Shown here one piece after another: positions 46,300 through 59,307 of a stretch of 64,000 nt of DNA. The notes below the pieces were generated by a model. The model worked only from the letters and a program-made list of their open reading frames with translations, was not told the origin of the DNA and did no database searches. Position numbers and translations under genes: made by a program. Position 1 is the stretch's first letter; each line of letters begins with the position of its first letter. Source of the DNA: Pleurodeles waltl (lineage: Eukaryota; Chordata; Amphibia; Caudata; Salamandridae); contig NC_090439.1 of the NCBI RefSeq assembly GCF_031143425.1, forward strand, positions 352,836,027 to 352,900,026, written 5' to 3'.

Positions 46300-46948
46300 T
46301 TGACCTCTGTCAGGAGTTCGAGGCCCTCCTCCACCCAAAGGCTTCTGCCTGTGCCTCATCCCTGGTGCCTAGTGGGAGAGCTCTGCTCTTCTGCTGGGCT
46401 GCCCTATGCTTCTTCTCTTTTCTCCTCCTTCCCTTTCTGTGTGCTGTTTTTGCGTGCCTTTACTTTGGCCCTTTCCTTCTTCTCTGTTTCTCTGCTTTTT
46501 TCCCTTTGTTTCTTTTTTTCTTTAGAATGCCGTTTCTGTGCCCTTTTCTCTTTCTGTGCTCTTTCCCTCGATCTCCCTGCGGCTGCTTCCCTCTGTGGCC
46601 CCACCCCCTCCACTCTTGCTTTTCCCCCACCGCTGCTGCCCCTCGGAACCACCCCTCTTTTTTACACTCCGTTCCCACCTCCCAGCTGTCCTCTCCTCCC
46701 CCCCTCCAACTTAATGGCGGCCACTGGCATGTCAAAGGCGGGCCTAAGGCAAGCACATCTGCAACCCGACCCCGACCAGCACCAGGACCCCTGGACCTCT
46801 CACCCACCACTGCTACACACCAGCAGTACTCATCGCACTCAACCCAGGACACAAGAACAACTGCAAGAAGGTATCTCCCAGCAACACCAAGGGTCCCTTC
46901 ACCTGCCCCCACTGCAGATTTACCAGCCTCTGTCACTCAAGCCCACTC

Positions 46949-47629
46949 TTGAGGACCCTCAAAGCAAATCACAGCCTCAGATGTTTCCTGAACAGCACTC
47001 GCTCCATCCACCGGCATGCCATCGAACTCTGGAACCTCATCAACACCACATCCCTGGACGTCGCCTTCCTCACAGAAACATGGCTCAACCCCTCCTCGGC
47101 TCCTGACATTGCCATCGCCATCCCAGTCGGCTACAAGATCATCCGCAGAGACCACACTAACCGCCCCGGGGGAGGCATTGCCATCGTCCACAAAGAGTCC
47201 CTACTCCTATCCACCAGCACCGAAGACTCTGTAACCAACATGGCACTCCTCCACTTCCAGATTGGAACCAACCCTAACACCACTTTGCGGGGCACACTCA
47301 TCTACAGGCCGCCGGTCCCCTGCCCTCCATTCTGCGACACCATCACTGACATAGCCTCCACCCACGCCCTTACATCCAAGGACTATATCCTACTGGGGGA
47401 CCTCGACTTCTACCTGGAAAACCCAAACGACAACAAGTCCACCACCGTAATCAAAAACCTCGCCAACCTCAGACTCAAGCAAATCATCACCACACCCACT
47501 CACTCGGCCGGCCACACTCTGGACCCCATTTTCACTGCCAGCAACAACGTTTCCGTCAGCCACACCACCGAATTCCAATGGACCGACCACCACTGCTTTC
47601 ATTTCACCTTCAGCAAACCCATCGGTTGA
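46949..47629 (+). pseudogene. LINE apurinic endonuclease domain
   Basis: Encodes the exonuclease-endonuclease-phosphatase fold that nicks target DNA. Visible motifs are FLTETWL (catalytic Glu), GGGIAIVHK, LIYRPP, LLGDLDFYLEN (canonical GDFN altered to GDLD) and WTDHHCF (the SDH-like active-site His). The frame stops at 47629 before the linker to reverse transcriptase. Confidence 0.78.
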
Positions 47630-48265
47630 CACCACACTGTCCAATTTCCCCGCAGAAACTGGAACAAAGTCATTGAAGCCCAGCTGACAGCCAGCCTCAA
47701 CGCAACACCCCCCAAGCCGACGACGATGCCAACAGTGCCGCACACAACCTGCATGCATGGATCACCGACTGCACCAACACCCTTGCCACCCTCAAGACAT
47801 CCCACTACAGAAGCACAGCCAAGAAAGCAAACTGGTTCATCCCCCCACTCAATGAATCAAAGCAGGTCTGCAGACACCTAGAGAGGAAGTGGTGCACCGA
47901 CAAGACCCCTGCAAATCACGAAACCTTCAAGAATGCTGTCAAACATCACCACCAGCTCATTAGGGCCACCAAAAGACTCGCTGTGCAACAATGCATCAAT
48001 AAAAATGGCCACAACAGCAAGGAACTCTTCGCCGTCATCAAACAGTTCTCCAACCCCAAATCCAACTCCACGACATCCCCCGTAAAAATAACTGCGAAAA
48101 CCTAGCCAACTACTTCCATCACAAGATCGCAGACATTTATGACAGCTTCTCCACCCACGGCCCCCCCATGACTCTGACCACAGCCCGCTGACTGAAGCAT
48201 CACCACACCCTCCGACCCTCCTCCGCTGGAAGAACATCATCACCGGCACAGAGACCTGCAACATC

Positions 48266-49470
48266 ATGGCAACCATCCATTCAGGAGCTCCCACAGATCC
48301 CTGCCCTCACCACATCTTCAAGACAGCCAGCAACATCATCGCACCCAAACTCCGGCATACCATCAACCGCTCCTTCGAAACTGTTGCTGTCCCAGAAAGT
48401 TGGAAACACACTGAGATCAAACCTCTACTGAAGAAATGCACTGCCGACCCGACAGACCTCAAGTACTACCGGCCCATCTCCTGCTCCCCTTTCCGGCCAA
48501 AGTCATTGAGAAGGCAGTCCACCAACAAGTAACCGCTTTCCTGGAAACCAACAACATCCTGGACCCCTCTCAGTCTGGATTCAGAAGCAACCATAGCACC
48601 GAAACCGCCCTCCTCGCTGCCACAGACAACATCTGCACCCTCCTCGACCGAGGCGAAACCATAGCCCTCATCCTCCTGGACCTCTCTGCCGCTTTCAACA
48701 CAGTCTCACACGACACACTCCACACCTGCATCGACGATGCCGGCATGCGAGACTCAGCACTGCAATGGCTCTCCTCGTTCCTCTCTGGCAGAACACAGAG
48801 GGTCCGATTTCCCCCCTTTCTCTCAGAAGCCACCAAGATCAGCTGCGGCGTTTCCCCAAGCATCCTCGCTGAGCCCCACACTCTTCAACCTCTACATGAC
48901 CCCACTAGCCACCATGGCCAGAAGCTACGCACTCAACAAGTCTCCTACGCTGACGACAACCAACTGATAGTCTCCCTCACCAACAACCCAGCCACCGCCA
49001 AAAACAATTTCCACAAAGGAATGAAAGCTGTCGCCGACCTGGATGAAAGATAGCTGCCTCAAACTGAACTCGGACAAAACAGAAGTCCTCAACCTGACTC
49101 CACACCCTCTACCTGGAACGAGTCCTGGTGGCCTTCTGCCCTCAGAAACGCCCCGACCACACCCACAACCTCAGCATCATCTTAGACTCATCACTCTCAA
49201 TGGACGGACAGGTGAGCGCAGTCTCATATGGTTGCTTCAACACCCTGTGCATGCTTAGAAAGATCTACAAGTGGGTCCCCACGGAAACCAGAAGGACAGT
49301 CACCCAGGCTCTTGTAAGCAGCTACCTTGAGTACAGCAATGTTCTCTACGTCAGAACCACGACCAAGACCTGGAAAAGACTGCAACGCATCCAGAACACC
49401 TCCGCTAGGCACATCAAGAACGCCCCACAACACAGCCACACCTCTGCCCTCCTAAGAGACCTACACTAGC
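48266..49470 (+). pseudogene. LINE reverse transcriptase domain
   Basis: Motifs in order are SWKHTEIKPLLKK and YYRPIS (fingers), QSGFRSNHSTETALL, ILLDLSAAFNTV with motif A Asp, and SYADDNQL, the intact catalytic YADD near 48945. The C-terminal part (49128-49469) has YLEYSNVLY and other features of the L2/CR1 tail. At least three frame changes occur, so the copy is inactive. Confidence 0.8.
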
Positions 49471-49818
49471 TGCCTATCAACAAGAGAATCACCTTCAAGC
49501 TCCTGACCCACACCTACAAGGCCCTACACAATGCCGGACCAGCCTACCTCAACCACAGACTCTCCTTCTACACTCCCTCCAGACAACTCCGCTCCACTGA
49601 CCAGGCCCTCGCCAAAGTTCCCTGCATCCGAAAAACCACTGCCGGAGGTAGATCCTTCTCCTACATCACCGCCAAGACCTGGAACACCCTCCCCATTCAC
49701 CTCAGACAATCTCCCAACCTGTCTCAGTTCAGTAAGGACCTCAAGAACCGGCTCTTTGACTGATCCTCGTCCCCCCACCTAACCTCCCCAGCGCCTTGAT
49801 ACCCTCTCCAAGTCCCGG

Positions 49819-49838
49819 ATTGATTGATTAATTGAAAG
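49819..49838 (+). repeat. LINE 3' tail repeat
   Basis: GATTGATTGATTAATTG, short tandem repeats marking the LINE 3' end. Confidence 0.6.
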
Positions 49839-49839
49839 T

Positions 49840-50108
49840 TACACAAAGTAATGCAAAAATGCAAAGTGTGCTGTGTGCTACTTTGCTCTATTTTGCATAG
49901 GGGGCGTTCCATGGGTGGCACATGGGCATTGCCATGCAACCACCCATGGGTTTTCACACAAATCCTTATCTACTAACATTCGTAGAGAGGGATTAGTGCC
50001 AAAACTGTATGCTTCCTTGAGGAAGGAGTAACAGCAAGAAATGTTTTCAGTTCTACTTCTTTTTCCAAATTGGTATGTGTGTTATATTTTACAGCACGCA
50101 AACATAAT
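49840..50108. other. Spacer between LINE and ERV3
   Basis: Contains an inverted repeat CCATGGGTGG..CCACCCATGG at about 49909-49949. No coding sequence. Possibly a MITE fragment. Confidence 0.35.
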
Positions 50109-51721
50109 TGGTGTAGCATTTTCACCCTTCGCAGGAAATAATGCTCACGGGGGTCAACGGACCTTTTGACCCAACAATAAGATGTGGTAGAAACATCAAG
50201 CAAATTACAATCACCATTCAATAAATTTAGACAGTATGACACATTTGGCCATTAAATGAAGACTTCAATCAGGAATAATAATCAAGAATTTATTACAAAC
50301 TTAAAATCAAAGTCACATAAGTTATTCTTAGAACAAAGTTATAAACATACATTATCACCAGGGGTTGGCCTAGGTGAGAAAAGACATTTAGTCAAACTAA
50401 CGTTAACAACACTAAACATACAAGAAGAACAATATTCAATATTAAAAATAATATCTGAAACAGAGAAATCCAATGTTGCTCAGGATTAGCAATCATCAGT
50501 AAATTTTATTTAACAAAATTATCAATTTAGTCTGGGCAGTGAAAAACCCTACAACTAACCAAATCAAGGAAATGCATGTGTGGGGCCGAACAGGCGTGGG
50601 TAAAATACAAAAAGCATAAAAAGGGCAAACATAATTTGGAAAAGCTAATCTTGGACCTTAGGTTACTTATTAAAATAGGTAAAATATTTTTTAAAACAGG
50701 ATAGCTTCAGCAAATCAGAAGCTCGCTCAAGAGCCTTAAGAGGAAAACATTTCTAAAACTCAAAAAAAACATTTCAATGTGGCCAAAGTAGAGAGGGAGA
50801 TACCTCTCCAATGTACTCAGCATTCAGGAATTCCTCATCAGCAAAGCATCAGCATGCATCAGGACAACATCCAGGAGCTCAGAGAACTGCCCTAAAAGTC
50901 CAAACTGTACAATGATAATTCAAAAGTCACTATGCGTTCTGAGTTTCCAAAGGTATCAGTCCATGTCACGCTGAAGGTGCATCATCAAATAATATTGTTT
51001 GCACGACTCCAAGTTGTAACCTCTCAATTCTTTTCCACATCTGTCATGGGAGAAACAATTGTATACGATGACAGTTTATGTTTTGAACTGTTCTTCTATC
51101 AAGGACGCTAGGCTACATTCTCTCTATGCTTAAATACTAGAGCCTATTACCAGCTGCTAAGCTTCTCATGAGAACATAACTGACAAGAAAGTTCACGTTA
51201 AAAAAATGAATCAGCATTTCTAGCATAATGACAAATTACAAGCTTCAATTGGCCTCACTTAAGCTGACACAAATGACAACTCATACAATTAATATGTTTT
51301 AATGAAACACATGTAATAGGCAATTAAAAATTCAGCACTAATAATACTTCATCAATATGAATAATACATTTTATTTTAAATGGAAAGCCTTGCTAATTAA
51401 TTTCAATAGATAGAACAGAGAAGTGCATTTCTCTCATTTGTACACACATCTCTTAATTCATTAATCATTAGAAATTCAAAATTTTTAATATAGTCTGTTA
51501 GTCTAGAGTCTATTAATGCCACTTTTATTCTAATAACATTCATTTAAATTCAAATACCACCTAAGTCGAACTCTGCATCATAACAAGGCACATTCATAAG
51601 CCTGTTAGTGTAATGTTCCACATTTAAACTATTAGTGTTCTGAATCAAAATAAGTCAAATTCTGTCACATTCAGATGACTTTTGTGACACAGGGGACACT
51701 ACTAAATTTCAAGCTCTATCA
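50109..51721 (-). repeat. 3' LTR of ERV3
   Basis: On the minus strand, the purine tract GAGGAGGGGC precedes TGATAGAGCTTG at 51721, and the LTR ends GCTACACCA at 50109. The closing block GGGTGAAAATGCTACACCA matches the ends of the other LTRs. 1613 bp. Confidence 0.82.
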
Positions 51722-51730
51722 GCCCCTCCT

Positions 51731-54700
51731 CTAATAGTGAACTACGCCATCATAAATGGTCAAATTCTCATTCAAATGAGACAAGGATCTATTTTGATAA
51801 AGTCTACTGTTTTCCTCAAACTTCTTGAGGTTACAATAATAGATGCTTCTCCTAATTTCCATTTCTATCTCCTCCCTCGTCTGTCTAGTCTTTGCTCTTT
51901 TCCCCTTCAGCTTCTTGAATAGTTTGTAAGTTACAAGCACAACCAAAGCACTCAAAGCTGTAATGAACATGGGCCTTAAAAATGGTTCCCACTAGTCCTT
52001 TCCCCGTGTTCTAAAAAACATTTACCATTGGTTGAAAAACTGTTACTTATAGCTTCCCATGCACCAATTGCTGTTAGACTCTTCAGGTCATTTCTCAAAC
52101 CAGTAATGTTTGATATATACTTTCTTAACTCTTTACTATTATCAGGTATGTATGAGCAACAATGTTGCCCATGTAATGCTTTACACACAGTGCCTTCCTT
52201 TGGGAGAAGAATTGATCTCAGAGCAACCATCTCTGTGTCCATCAATAACATGGCGCCTGCAGCCTCTGTAGAAAACATATCTAGAATAGTTGACAGCATT
52301 CTAATCTTGATATCATTAAAGATCACCCCTACTGATGGAATTATGGCACCAAAAATATCTCCCCCTATCTCCAAAGCACGCGCTCCTCTTTTAGATCTGG
52401 AGTTTGATTTCTCACCCCATACTGGATCATTAAAATGGTTCACATAATACATTTTCGGAAATACTACTACGAAATAACATATACCATACCAGCCTTTTGG
52501 CAGCTCATAATACCTATTTTTCTCACATATAAAATAAACACCTAGTATGGCAGGATCCTGTCCATTTAACATAAAAGTCCAAAACCTCTTAAACACAAAA
52601 ACATGTCTGCATTCACTAGTACCTACAAAATGTGTGTCAGTCTTTGGTTTCGGCCTTTACATACATAGCTTCCCTACAAGTTGCCAATCTAAGGCCAAGA
52701 AACCTTGATTTCCAACTTCTGCATATGTAATGTCTTTCTCCCAATTTTATAAAACCATTCCCTTTTCTATTTCTGACGTCATTGCCCTCCTTCTTTCCTC
52801 CACTTGTTCAAATAAACTCTTTATCTATGGGGCTAAGTATGCAGGTCAAATTTTTCTTGTGTGCATATACTTTCCAAAAGTCAATGTTGGATCAAAGAAT
52901 CCTCCCGCTGTTTCAATGTTTTTCGCTTTGGCAACACTACTTAAGTGATTCATGATGGGGACAAATGAAAACATTTGGTAATAATTTGAATAGAAATTTT
53001 GCAAATGCTCCTGCTGATTTAATAGTGTTATTAACATTCTACAATAAATTCCATATGTTAGTGGCAGGCTGTGATAAGTGATTCCTTCCTGCACTGATGA
53101 AAGCATTTGTGTACACACGTAGCAATTTTGAACTTCCAAGGTCTCTAAATACTCATAAAGTAACTTGTAATACACATTTGATAACAAATCCCGCTTAGAA
53201 CTATCAGTATGCAAGAGTTTTTCATCTCTATGCAAGGGATCATGATCTGTCATAGGGTCTACTAAACTCAGGATACTTGTGACTGTGATTTTCTCTTAAT
53301 CCCTTAGTTAGAAATGGTGTATTTGGTTGTCAGTCAGGTTACCCCCTGTCCAAGCAAGGACCCTCACTCTAGTCAGGGTAAAAGAGAATCACACTCAGTT
53401 AACCCCCGCTCTCCCCCTTGGTAGCTTGGCACGAGCATGTAGGCTTAACTTCAAAGACTGGGGGTAAAGTATTTGAACCAACACACACAGTAATATAGTA
53501 AAAACACCACAAAATGATTCAACACATGTTTAGAAGAATAGCCAATATTTATCTAAACAAAACAAGACCAAAACAACAAAAATCCAACATACACAAGTCA
53601 AGAAACACAAAATGCTTCGATGAGGTGATAACACAGCATCATGACGGAGTTGTTCCCGACAATCTGAGGCGGTGTTGGTTCCGGTGCTGCACAGGTGAAG
53701 AAGCAGAGGCATCACAAAGAGGCTTCGGGTCCTTGCTGCGGAACGGTGGAGGTGAGGCAGCATCGGTGCAAAGTCTTGAATCTGCGCAGTTCGGGCGGAG
53801 TCAGTCACAACATGGTGTGGTGACTTCCACGGAGTCACGGACTTTGGCGGGGCTGCAGCAGTGTTGGGCCTGCAAGGGTTGTCGCACTCCAGCGAGGACC
53901 ACGTAGTCAGTTGCAGGGGGCATCACGGGATTCAGCAGTGGCATCGGTCCTGATTCGTCCGAAATTGGTTTTCTTGGATTTTCACCAGCTTCTCCTTTCA
54001 AGGGCCCAGAGACTGGATAGAGCGCCACTTGTCAGGGCAGGAGTCTGCGCTTCAGCCATATTTAAAGGCAGCCCCCATGTTAACCTATAAGAGCGATAGA
54101 CCTTGCACCAGTGAAAAACAAATTTGGCAGTATTATACTGTTAGTACATGGACACCACATAAGTACATGTCCCACCTTTTACATGCACTGCACCCTGCCC
54201 ATGGGGCTACCTAGGGCCTACCTTAGGGGTATAAAAAGAGAAGGTTTAGACCTGGCAAGTGGGTACTCTTGGTAAGTCAAATTGGAAGTTTAAAACTGCA
54301 CACACAGACGCTGCAGTGGCAGGTCTGAGACATGATTACAGGGCTACTTAAGTGGGTGGCACAACCAGTGCTGCAGCCTCACTAGTAACATTTGATTTAC
54401 AGGCCCTGGGCACCTCTAGTGCTCGGTATTAGGGACTTACTTGTAAATCAAATATGCCAATCATGGATAAGCAAATCAACAATACAATTTACACAGAGAG
54501 CATATGCACTTCAGCACCGTTTAGCAGTGGTAAAGTGCCCAGAGTCCTAAATCCAACAAAAACAGGTCAGAAAAAATAGGAGGAAGGAGGCAAAAAGATT
54601 GGGGATGACTCTGTTAAAGGGAAAAAATCCAACACATTTTCTATGGCTAAACTCAATCCAATAATCATTAATATACTCATACTGACAAATGCTACTATCA

Positions 54701-54752
54701 AACCTACACACACATACTTAAATTTACTCATCTTATTTCCATTGGACTCCAT
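51731..54752 (-). pseudogene. ERV3 envelope, best preserved of the three, interrupted
   Basis: Starts at 54752 with a basic N-terminus and a strong hydrophobic signal segment (residues about 14-36). An LTR-like repeat at 53306-54558 interrupts it. The surface part (about 53305-52600) includes CYVCTQ, a CxxC motif. An open frame of 206 residues (52596-51976) covers the cleavage-like RSKRGA, a hydrophobic Gly/Ala-rich segment (fusion-peptide position), a heptad-like region and CKALHGQHCC, close to the CX6CC of gammaretroviral transmembrane subunits but with seven spacers. One stop separates it from the membrane anchor and basic tail (51970-51731). Described as a relic; it is not intact. Confidence 0.78.
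53306..54558 (-). mobile_element. LTR-like dispersed repeat in ERV3 env (copy 2)
   Basis: Same family and orientation as 21475-23819, but shorter through internal deletion. The plus strand opens AGTTAGAAATGG (first base changed from TG) and closes ATCCAACA at 54558. ERV3 env sequence lies on both sides. The outer 80 bases (to about 54640) also resemble the other copy's flank, so the true end may be further right. Confidence 0.55.
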
Positions 54753-54769
54753 GACTTGACTATCCTCAG

Positions 54770-55409
54770 ACCTAAAAAGCCAGATTCATATATATATATA
54801 AAATGCAAAGCGGCTTGATTTATCACTGTCTCTTTTCAGTCCTTTTTTTATTTGTGAGCAAAGCAAATTAACAATTGAATCTCAAAAATCAGAAATAAAT
54901 GCAAATATTCGCACAGTTCATTGATCTTTTAGAAAATTCATCAATAGTTTTCTCTATTTACAAATATTCTAAAGCTCTTACTAAAAGATCAAAGTTCCCT
55001 AATAAAGAAGCAGCTGATAATCACTAATAATTACTTCCAAAACGTATTACCTTTGTTCATCAAGTAGCAATGAAATTTCAAAGTTCTAATGCAATTTAAT
55101 TTCCAAAATCTTCAGTTAGAGCTGAATAGTTAGCAAAAAAGGTAACTAATTCCTTCTCCCAGTCATTTGTCCATTCAGGTGTTGAATATCTGACTTGGCA
55201 CTCTTTTTCTCTTCAACCTCCTCTCTGCACGACCTTCTGTATCACTATCACTCTGACTCGATTCCTGTCACTTGAGCAATGGTAGGAGGTACTTTTACTG
55301 CTGGCACTGGGTGTTTCTCTGCCCATTGATCTCCGGGTACAACTCTTTTCTCTGGCACAACAGTTTTTTCAACAGAATCTGAGCTAGCATGATTCAACTG
55401 ACGTTGTAT
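54770..55409 (-). other. ERV3 pol-env intergenic region
   Basis: Counterpart of 34474-35042 in ERV1. It contains degraded frames from the acidic pol tail and untranslated sequence upstream of env. Confidence 0.45.
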
Positions 55410-56748
55410 CTACCCTTCTGTACCTTCCACAGCTGTTGACTCACTTAGGATCACACCAGACCATGTTTGCTCTGCAACAGCCACTTGTCTAGTCCCCACA
55501 GCTTGGCTGACCTGATCCCTTACACTCACTATAACCGACCCTTTGGGAACAAGTGCTGTTTCATCAAGGGGACCTAGAACTTTGCGAGGGTGGCTCGTGT
55601 GTACCCAGTTTGGGAGACCAGCACACTTCACAGCTGAAGTGGTTACTAAAACCACTTGATAAAACCGTTTCAAAAGTAGTTCAATGCATGTTTTCCTCTC
55701 AAGCTTTTTAAGCATCCCCAGTTTTCAGGTCTCAAGTCATGGCAAAGTTCCTGCTGCGGCTCTACAGTGACCTCTCCAACTTGACAAGATAAAAAAATTG
55801 CAGGCACCTTTGCCAATCTCATAGCAAGCCCCATGATGATTTCCTGGGGGGAAAATTCCGTTTTTCAACAAGGTCTACTGTGCATACTCATCAAGGCAAG
55901 AGGCAATGCGTCTGGCCATTTCAAAGTTGTTGATGCACATATTTTCGTCAGTCTGGACTTCAGTGTCCCATTCATCTGTTCTACCAGACCTGAATCTTCT
56001 GGTCTACAACTGCAGTGTAATCTTTGCCCATATTGTGAAGCTGAACTCAACAATTTAAGGATTGTTGAAATAGGCTCCTCAGTCTGATTCCACAGAAGTC
56101 GGGAGGCCGAACTGAGGTATTAACGCACTCAATAACAGCTTTGCTACCTTGAGGCAATTACTTCCCCGTGTGGGGTAAGGCTCGACCCAAAGTGAAAAGA
56201 TGCAAACCACAACCAAAATGTATGACAGTCCATTGCACACTGGCAATTCTATGAAATCAAGCTGCAATCTAATTGGACGGTCTTCCTGATCGGCCTATGT
56301 GACTCAGTGTAACAACAGTGCGCTTTCCTGTAATTATTTGCTGGCATGTAACACATCTGTGATATATGGCTTCGGCAATCAATCTGAATCTGGGATTGTA
56401 CTATGTTTGTCTCAGCGTTCTAATCATTGCATCCCTAGCTATATGTGCCAGTCGATGGTAATGTCTTGCCATCAGGTACAGTAAGCTATTTGGCAACACT
56501 GCTTTCCCATCACTTGAAACCCACTCATCATCTTCATCTCTCTTAACACATCCTGCTCTAACCCAACTCTGCTGTTCTTCCCCTGTCACCTCTTCCTGCA
56601 ATATCTTAACTTCTTCCCAGGTATCAATAGCAGTCATGAAGACATTTTTACTTTTCTTATTGTCACCTCCAGTGTTCCACTCAAAAGGAGTGCAATTTAG
56701 AGCACAATAACTAGCTTCTTTGTCTGCATAGGTACTACCTAAGGAGAC
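55410..56748 (-). pseudogene. ERV3 integrase, decayed
   Basis: From right to left: the RNase H/integrase junction (SLGSTYADKEASYCAL, 56740-56690), the zinc-site start ARHYHRLAH near 56470, the catalytic domain with QLDFIELP (56265-56240) and TSVESD followed by a stop (56080), the Glu in LVEQMNGTLK near 55960, and the C-terminal motif LPNWVHTSHPRKV (55615-55575) with Trp kept. Several stops and shifts separate these pieces. Order and spacing match ERV1. Confidence 0.78.
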
Positions 56749-57279
56749 ATAGGGGGTCATTATGAACATGGCGGTAAACACCGTCGCCCGCCATGGCGAT
56801 GGTGAACAGAATACCATCATTGGCGGTGAACAGAAACCCACCATATAAAGATGCCAATAACAGAATCTGCCAAAATTTCTGTTACCACCAGCCACTGCCA
56901 GGGCCTTGTCGGCGAAAAAGCTACCCATCCCACCCCGCCACCACCGAGCATACAAATCCCCTGCCCTCCAAATAATGATGCACAAATCACTGCAGCAGTC
57001 AGTGGATGCCGAACGACGAATGGCGGTACAGGCCGCCATGGTCAGCAATGGGACCCAACAACAAGAAATGCACACATTGGTAAGTTTGAAACCCACACAC
57101 CTGACATACATCCACAACACTATAAAACACGCACAGACACACCCCACAGTCCTTTGCATCGCCAATAGGAGAAGCCAGACTGACAACACTGCAAGCAGAC
57201 GCTGAATGCAACAGCACGCAAATCACACACACAACAGCACCCTCACCAATATCCACACAACACTCCACCACAACACACC

Positions 57280-58936
57280 ATGGCACCCCCTAAGCACTCA
57301 CGCTTCACAGAAAGGGAGCTAAGAACATTGGTGAACGAGATACTCAAAGTCGAGCCACAAATATTCGGGGCACAGGTCCAGCACACAGCCATCGCCAGGA
57401 AGATGGAGTTATGGCAGACAATAGTCAACAAGGTCACTGCAATGGGAAACCATCCACACACAAGGGATAACATCTGCAAGAGAGGGAACGACCTGCACGG
57501 GAAGGCTCGGTCAATGGCATCCAGGCACAACATTGCTGTCCAGAAGACTGGTAGAGGACCCCCACCTACACCCCCTGAATACACAGACTGGGAGGAAAAG
57601 GTACTGGCCATCCTGCACCCTGAGGGCCTCACTGGACTCACTGGAGGAATGGACTTGGGTAAGTTATCTACAGTTACCCCATATCCACCACACCTGTAAT
57701 GCATGCACCTCCACACCCCTCCAACTACCACCAGTACCACCACCCTACCAAGGTCACAATCACTACATCCAGTCACCCTGCATGCCCACAAACCCACATC
57801 CCTCCTCACGTGCACAGCCACTTATCCCCGTAACGAATCACAATGGCACTACACCACCCACAATGCACTTCCATATCCCATGCTAAATGCAATGGCAACC
57901 CCACAATAGGAACCTGCATGGCCCAACAGGGGAAAACCTGCACAAAATAGTCCTTCCCTGTGCACCCCATCCGATTATGTAAATGTAACATACAGGTCCA
58001 TTCCCCCAACAGGCACCACCACCCATGCCACCCTGATGGAAAGGACAAGGAGTTACTGTGCCCCACATGGAGACAGAGGCACCACTCAGGACACCTGTGA
58101 GGGTAGTATGGACAGTGAGGAATACCCTGGCCTATCACACAGCCCTCGACTGTCACCATCCAGCAGCCCCACCCAGGACACCACTGACACCCCTACCACC
58201 CAGCCACCAACATCAGCTCTGGCCAAGCGACCCCACACCAGTGTATCCAGGCCACTGACTGGTGGAACACAAGGACAGAGGCCACAGTCACCACCGACCA
58301 ACAGACAGGATGACGATGGCCCCAGTACAAGTGGTACCACCAGACCTGTGCGTGGGACACAGGCACAGGGGCTAGGCCCAGTGGTAGGGCATCAGTGGCC
58401 CGGGGGGAGGCCAAAGGATGGATGCTGCAGCCCAAGAAGTGATCTCTAAGGTCCTGGGAGCATACCACCCTACCCAGGACAGAATGGGCCAGATCGTGGC
58501 CACCCTGGAGCAGAATCAAAGGCTGCAGATAGCACACCACCAAGAGGCCATGGAGCAGTGGAAACAGCTCCATGCCACCATGGCCGCCATTGCAGGTGCG
58601 CTGCTGCACCACTTCCCAACCCAGCCTGAGACCCCCACAAACCAGGAAGATCCTACCACAGACCAGCCATCAACATCACTGGACTGGTGCAACTATGTCA
58701 GGACACACAGGAGACCAGCACCCCTACCTGTAAAGTCCAACAGCAGGCACTCAAATGGTCCCTCAGGCTTAGATATGGCACTGGTACACCTGCCAAGACC
58801 AAGGCACCGTCAAAGAAGTGACTCTGACACGAACTGTCTCCAAAGTGTGCCACTGAACCACAATCCCCACCACCAATACCTACTCCACAACCTGCAAGGT
58901 ACAGATGGAAACATTACCACAGCTACCAATCGTTGA
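57280..58936 (+). pseudogene. MYB/SANT-like gene A of element 2
   Basis: Exon 1 (57280-57658, donor GTAAGT) encodes the MYB/SANT-like domain: RFTERELRTLVNEIL, LWQTIVNKVTAMG, RDNICKRGNDLHGKARSM, then Pro-rich GRGPPPTPPEY. The third-helix KRW of the element 1 protein is KRG here. Exon 2 likely starts at 58013 after CAACAG and encodes an acidic, Ser/Thr/Pro-rich stretch. A frame change in a G-run near 58410 separates it from the C-terminal segment (58418-58936) with AQEVISKVLGAY and QWKQLHATMAAIAG, a probable helical coiled-coil. It is the partner of the convergent transposase, and corresponds to gene A of element 1. Confidence 0.7.
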
Positions 58937-59112
58937 GACCATGTAGCCAGTATGCACATCCACCATCAGCCCACTGCCATCATTGTAAAGAGCACCATGG
59001 CATCCCTGACACCTATTAAAACACATCTACACCAATTTCAATGTCCCCTGTCATTATGTTGAATCAAATTGAAGTGTGAATGCATTTGCCATTGAAATCA
59101 AATAATCAGACC

Positions 59113-59118
59113 TTTATT
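59113..59118 (-). terminator. AATAAA polyadenylation signal of element 2 transposase
   Basis: TTTATT on the plus strand, about 190 bases beyond the minus-strand transposase stop codon. Confidence 0.45.
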
Positions 59119-59307
59119 GCAGGAATGGCACCCCACGCACAACATGGTGTGGAGTTAACATAAATGTCTAACTAGTTGTTCATCATGTCACATAGCGCTT
59201 GAATACCTTGTTACAGTGTAAATGTCTACAGACCCAACACCCCCATAGAGAATAAGTCAGACCGACAGTATGCAGTACAGAAAACATTAGCAAACAGTAC
59301 CTCTTAG

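Larger units (their letters stand above)
46300..49840 (+). mobile_element. L2/CR1-type non-LTR retrotransposon (LINE), defective
   Basis: A C-rich 5' part (46300-46940) is followed by an apurinic endonuclease, a reverse transcriptase, and a 3' terminus with short GATTGATT repeats, the style of tail seen in L2/CR1-group elements. It is GC-rich against the AT-rich neighbours. Several frameshifts separate the domains. There is no clear ORF1 domain. Flanking duplications were not found. Confidence 0.78.

Noticed and set aside
46300..47106. 268- and 195-residue frames before the LINE endonuclease as a host gene or ORF1
   Set aside because: Low-complexity Phe/Leu/Ser then Pro/Gln/His runs without a CCHC or coiled-coil ORF1 signature; probably 5' untranslated LINE sequence.
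50005..50045. Second hammerhead-like motif (CCTTGAGGAAGG..AAGAAATG)
   Set aside because: The segment between the two core boxes cannot form helix II, so the resemblance is probably chance.
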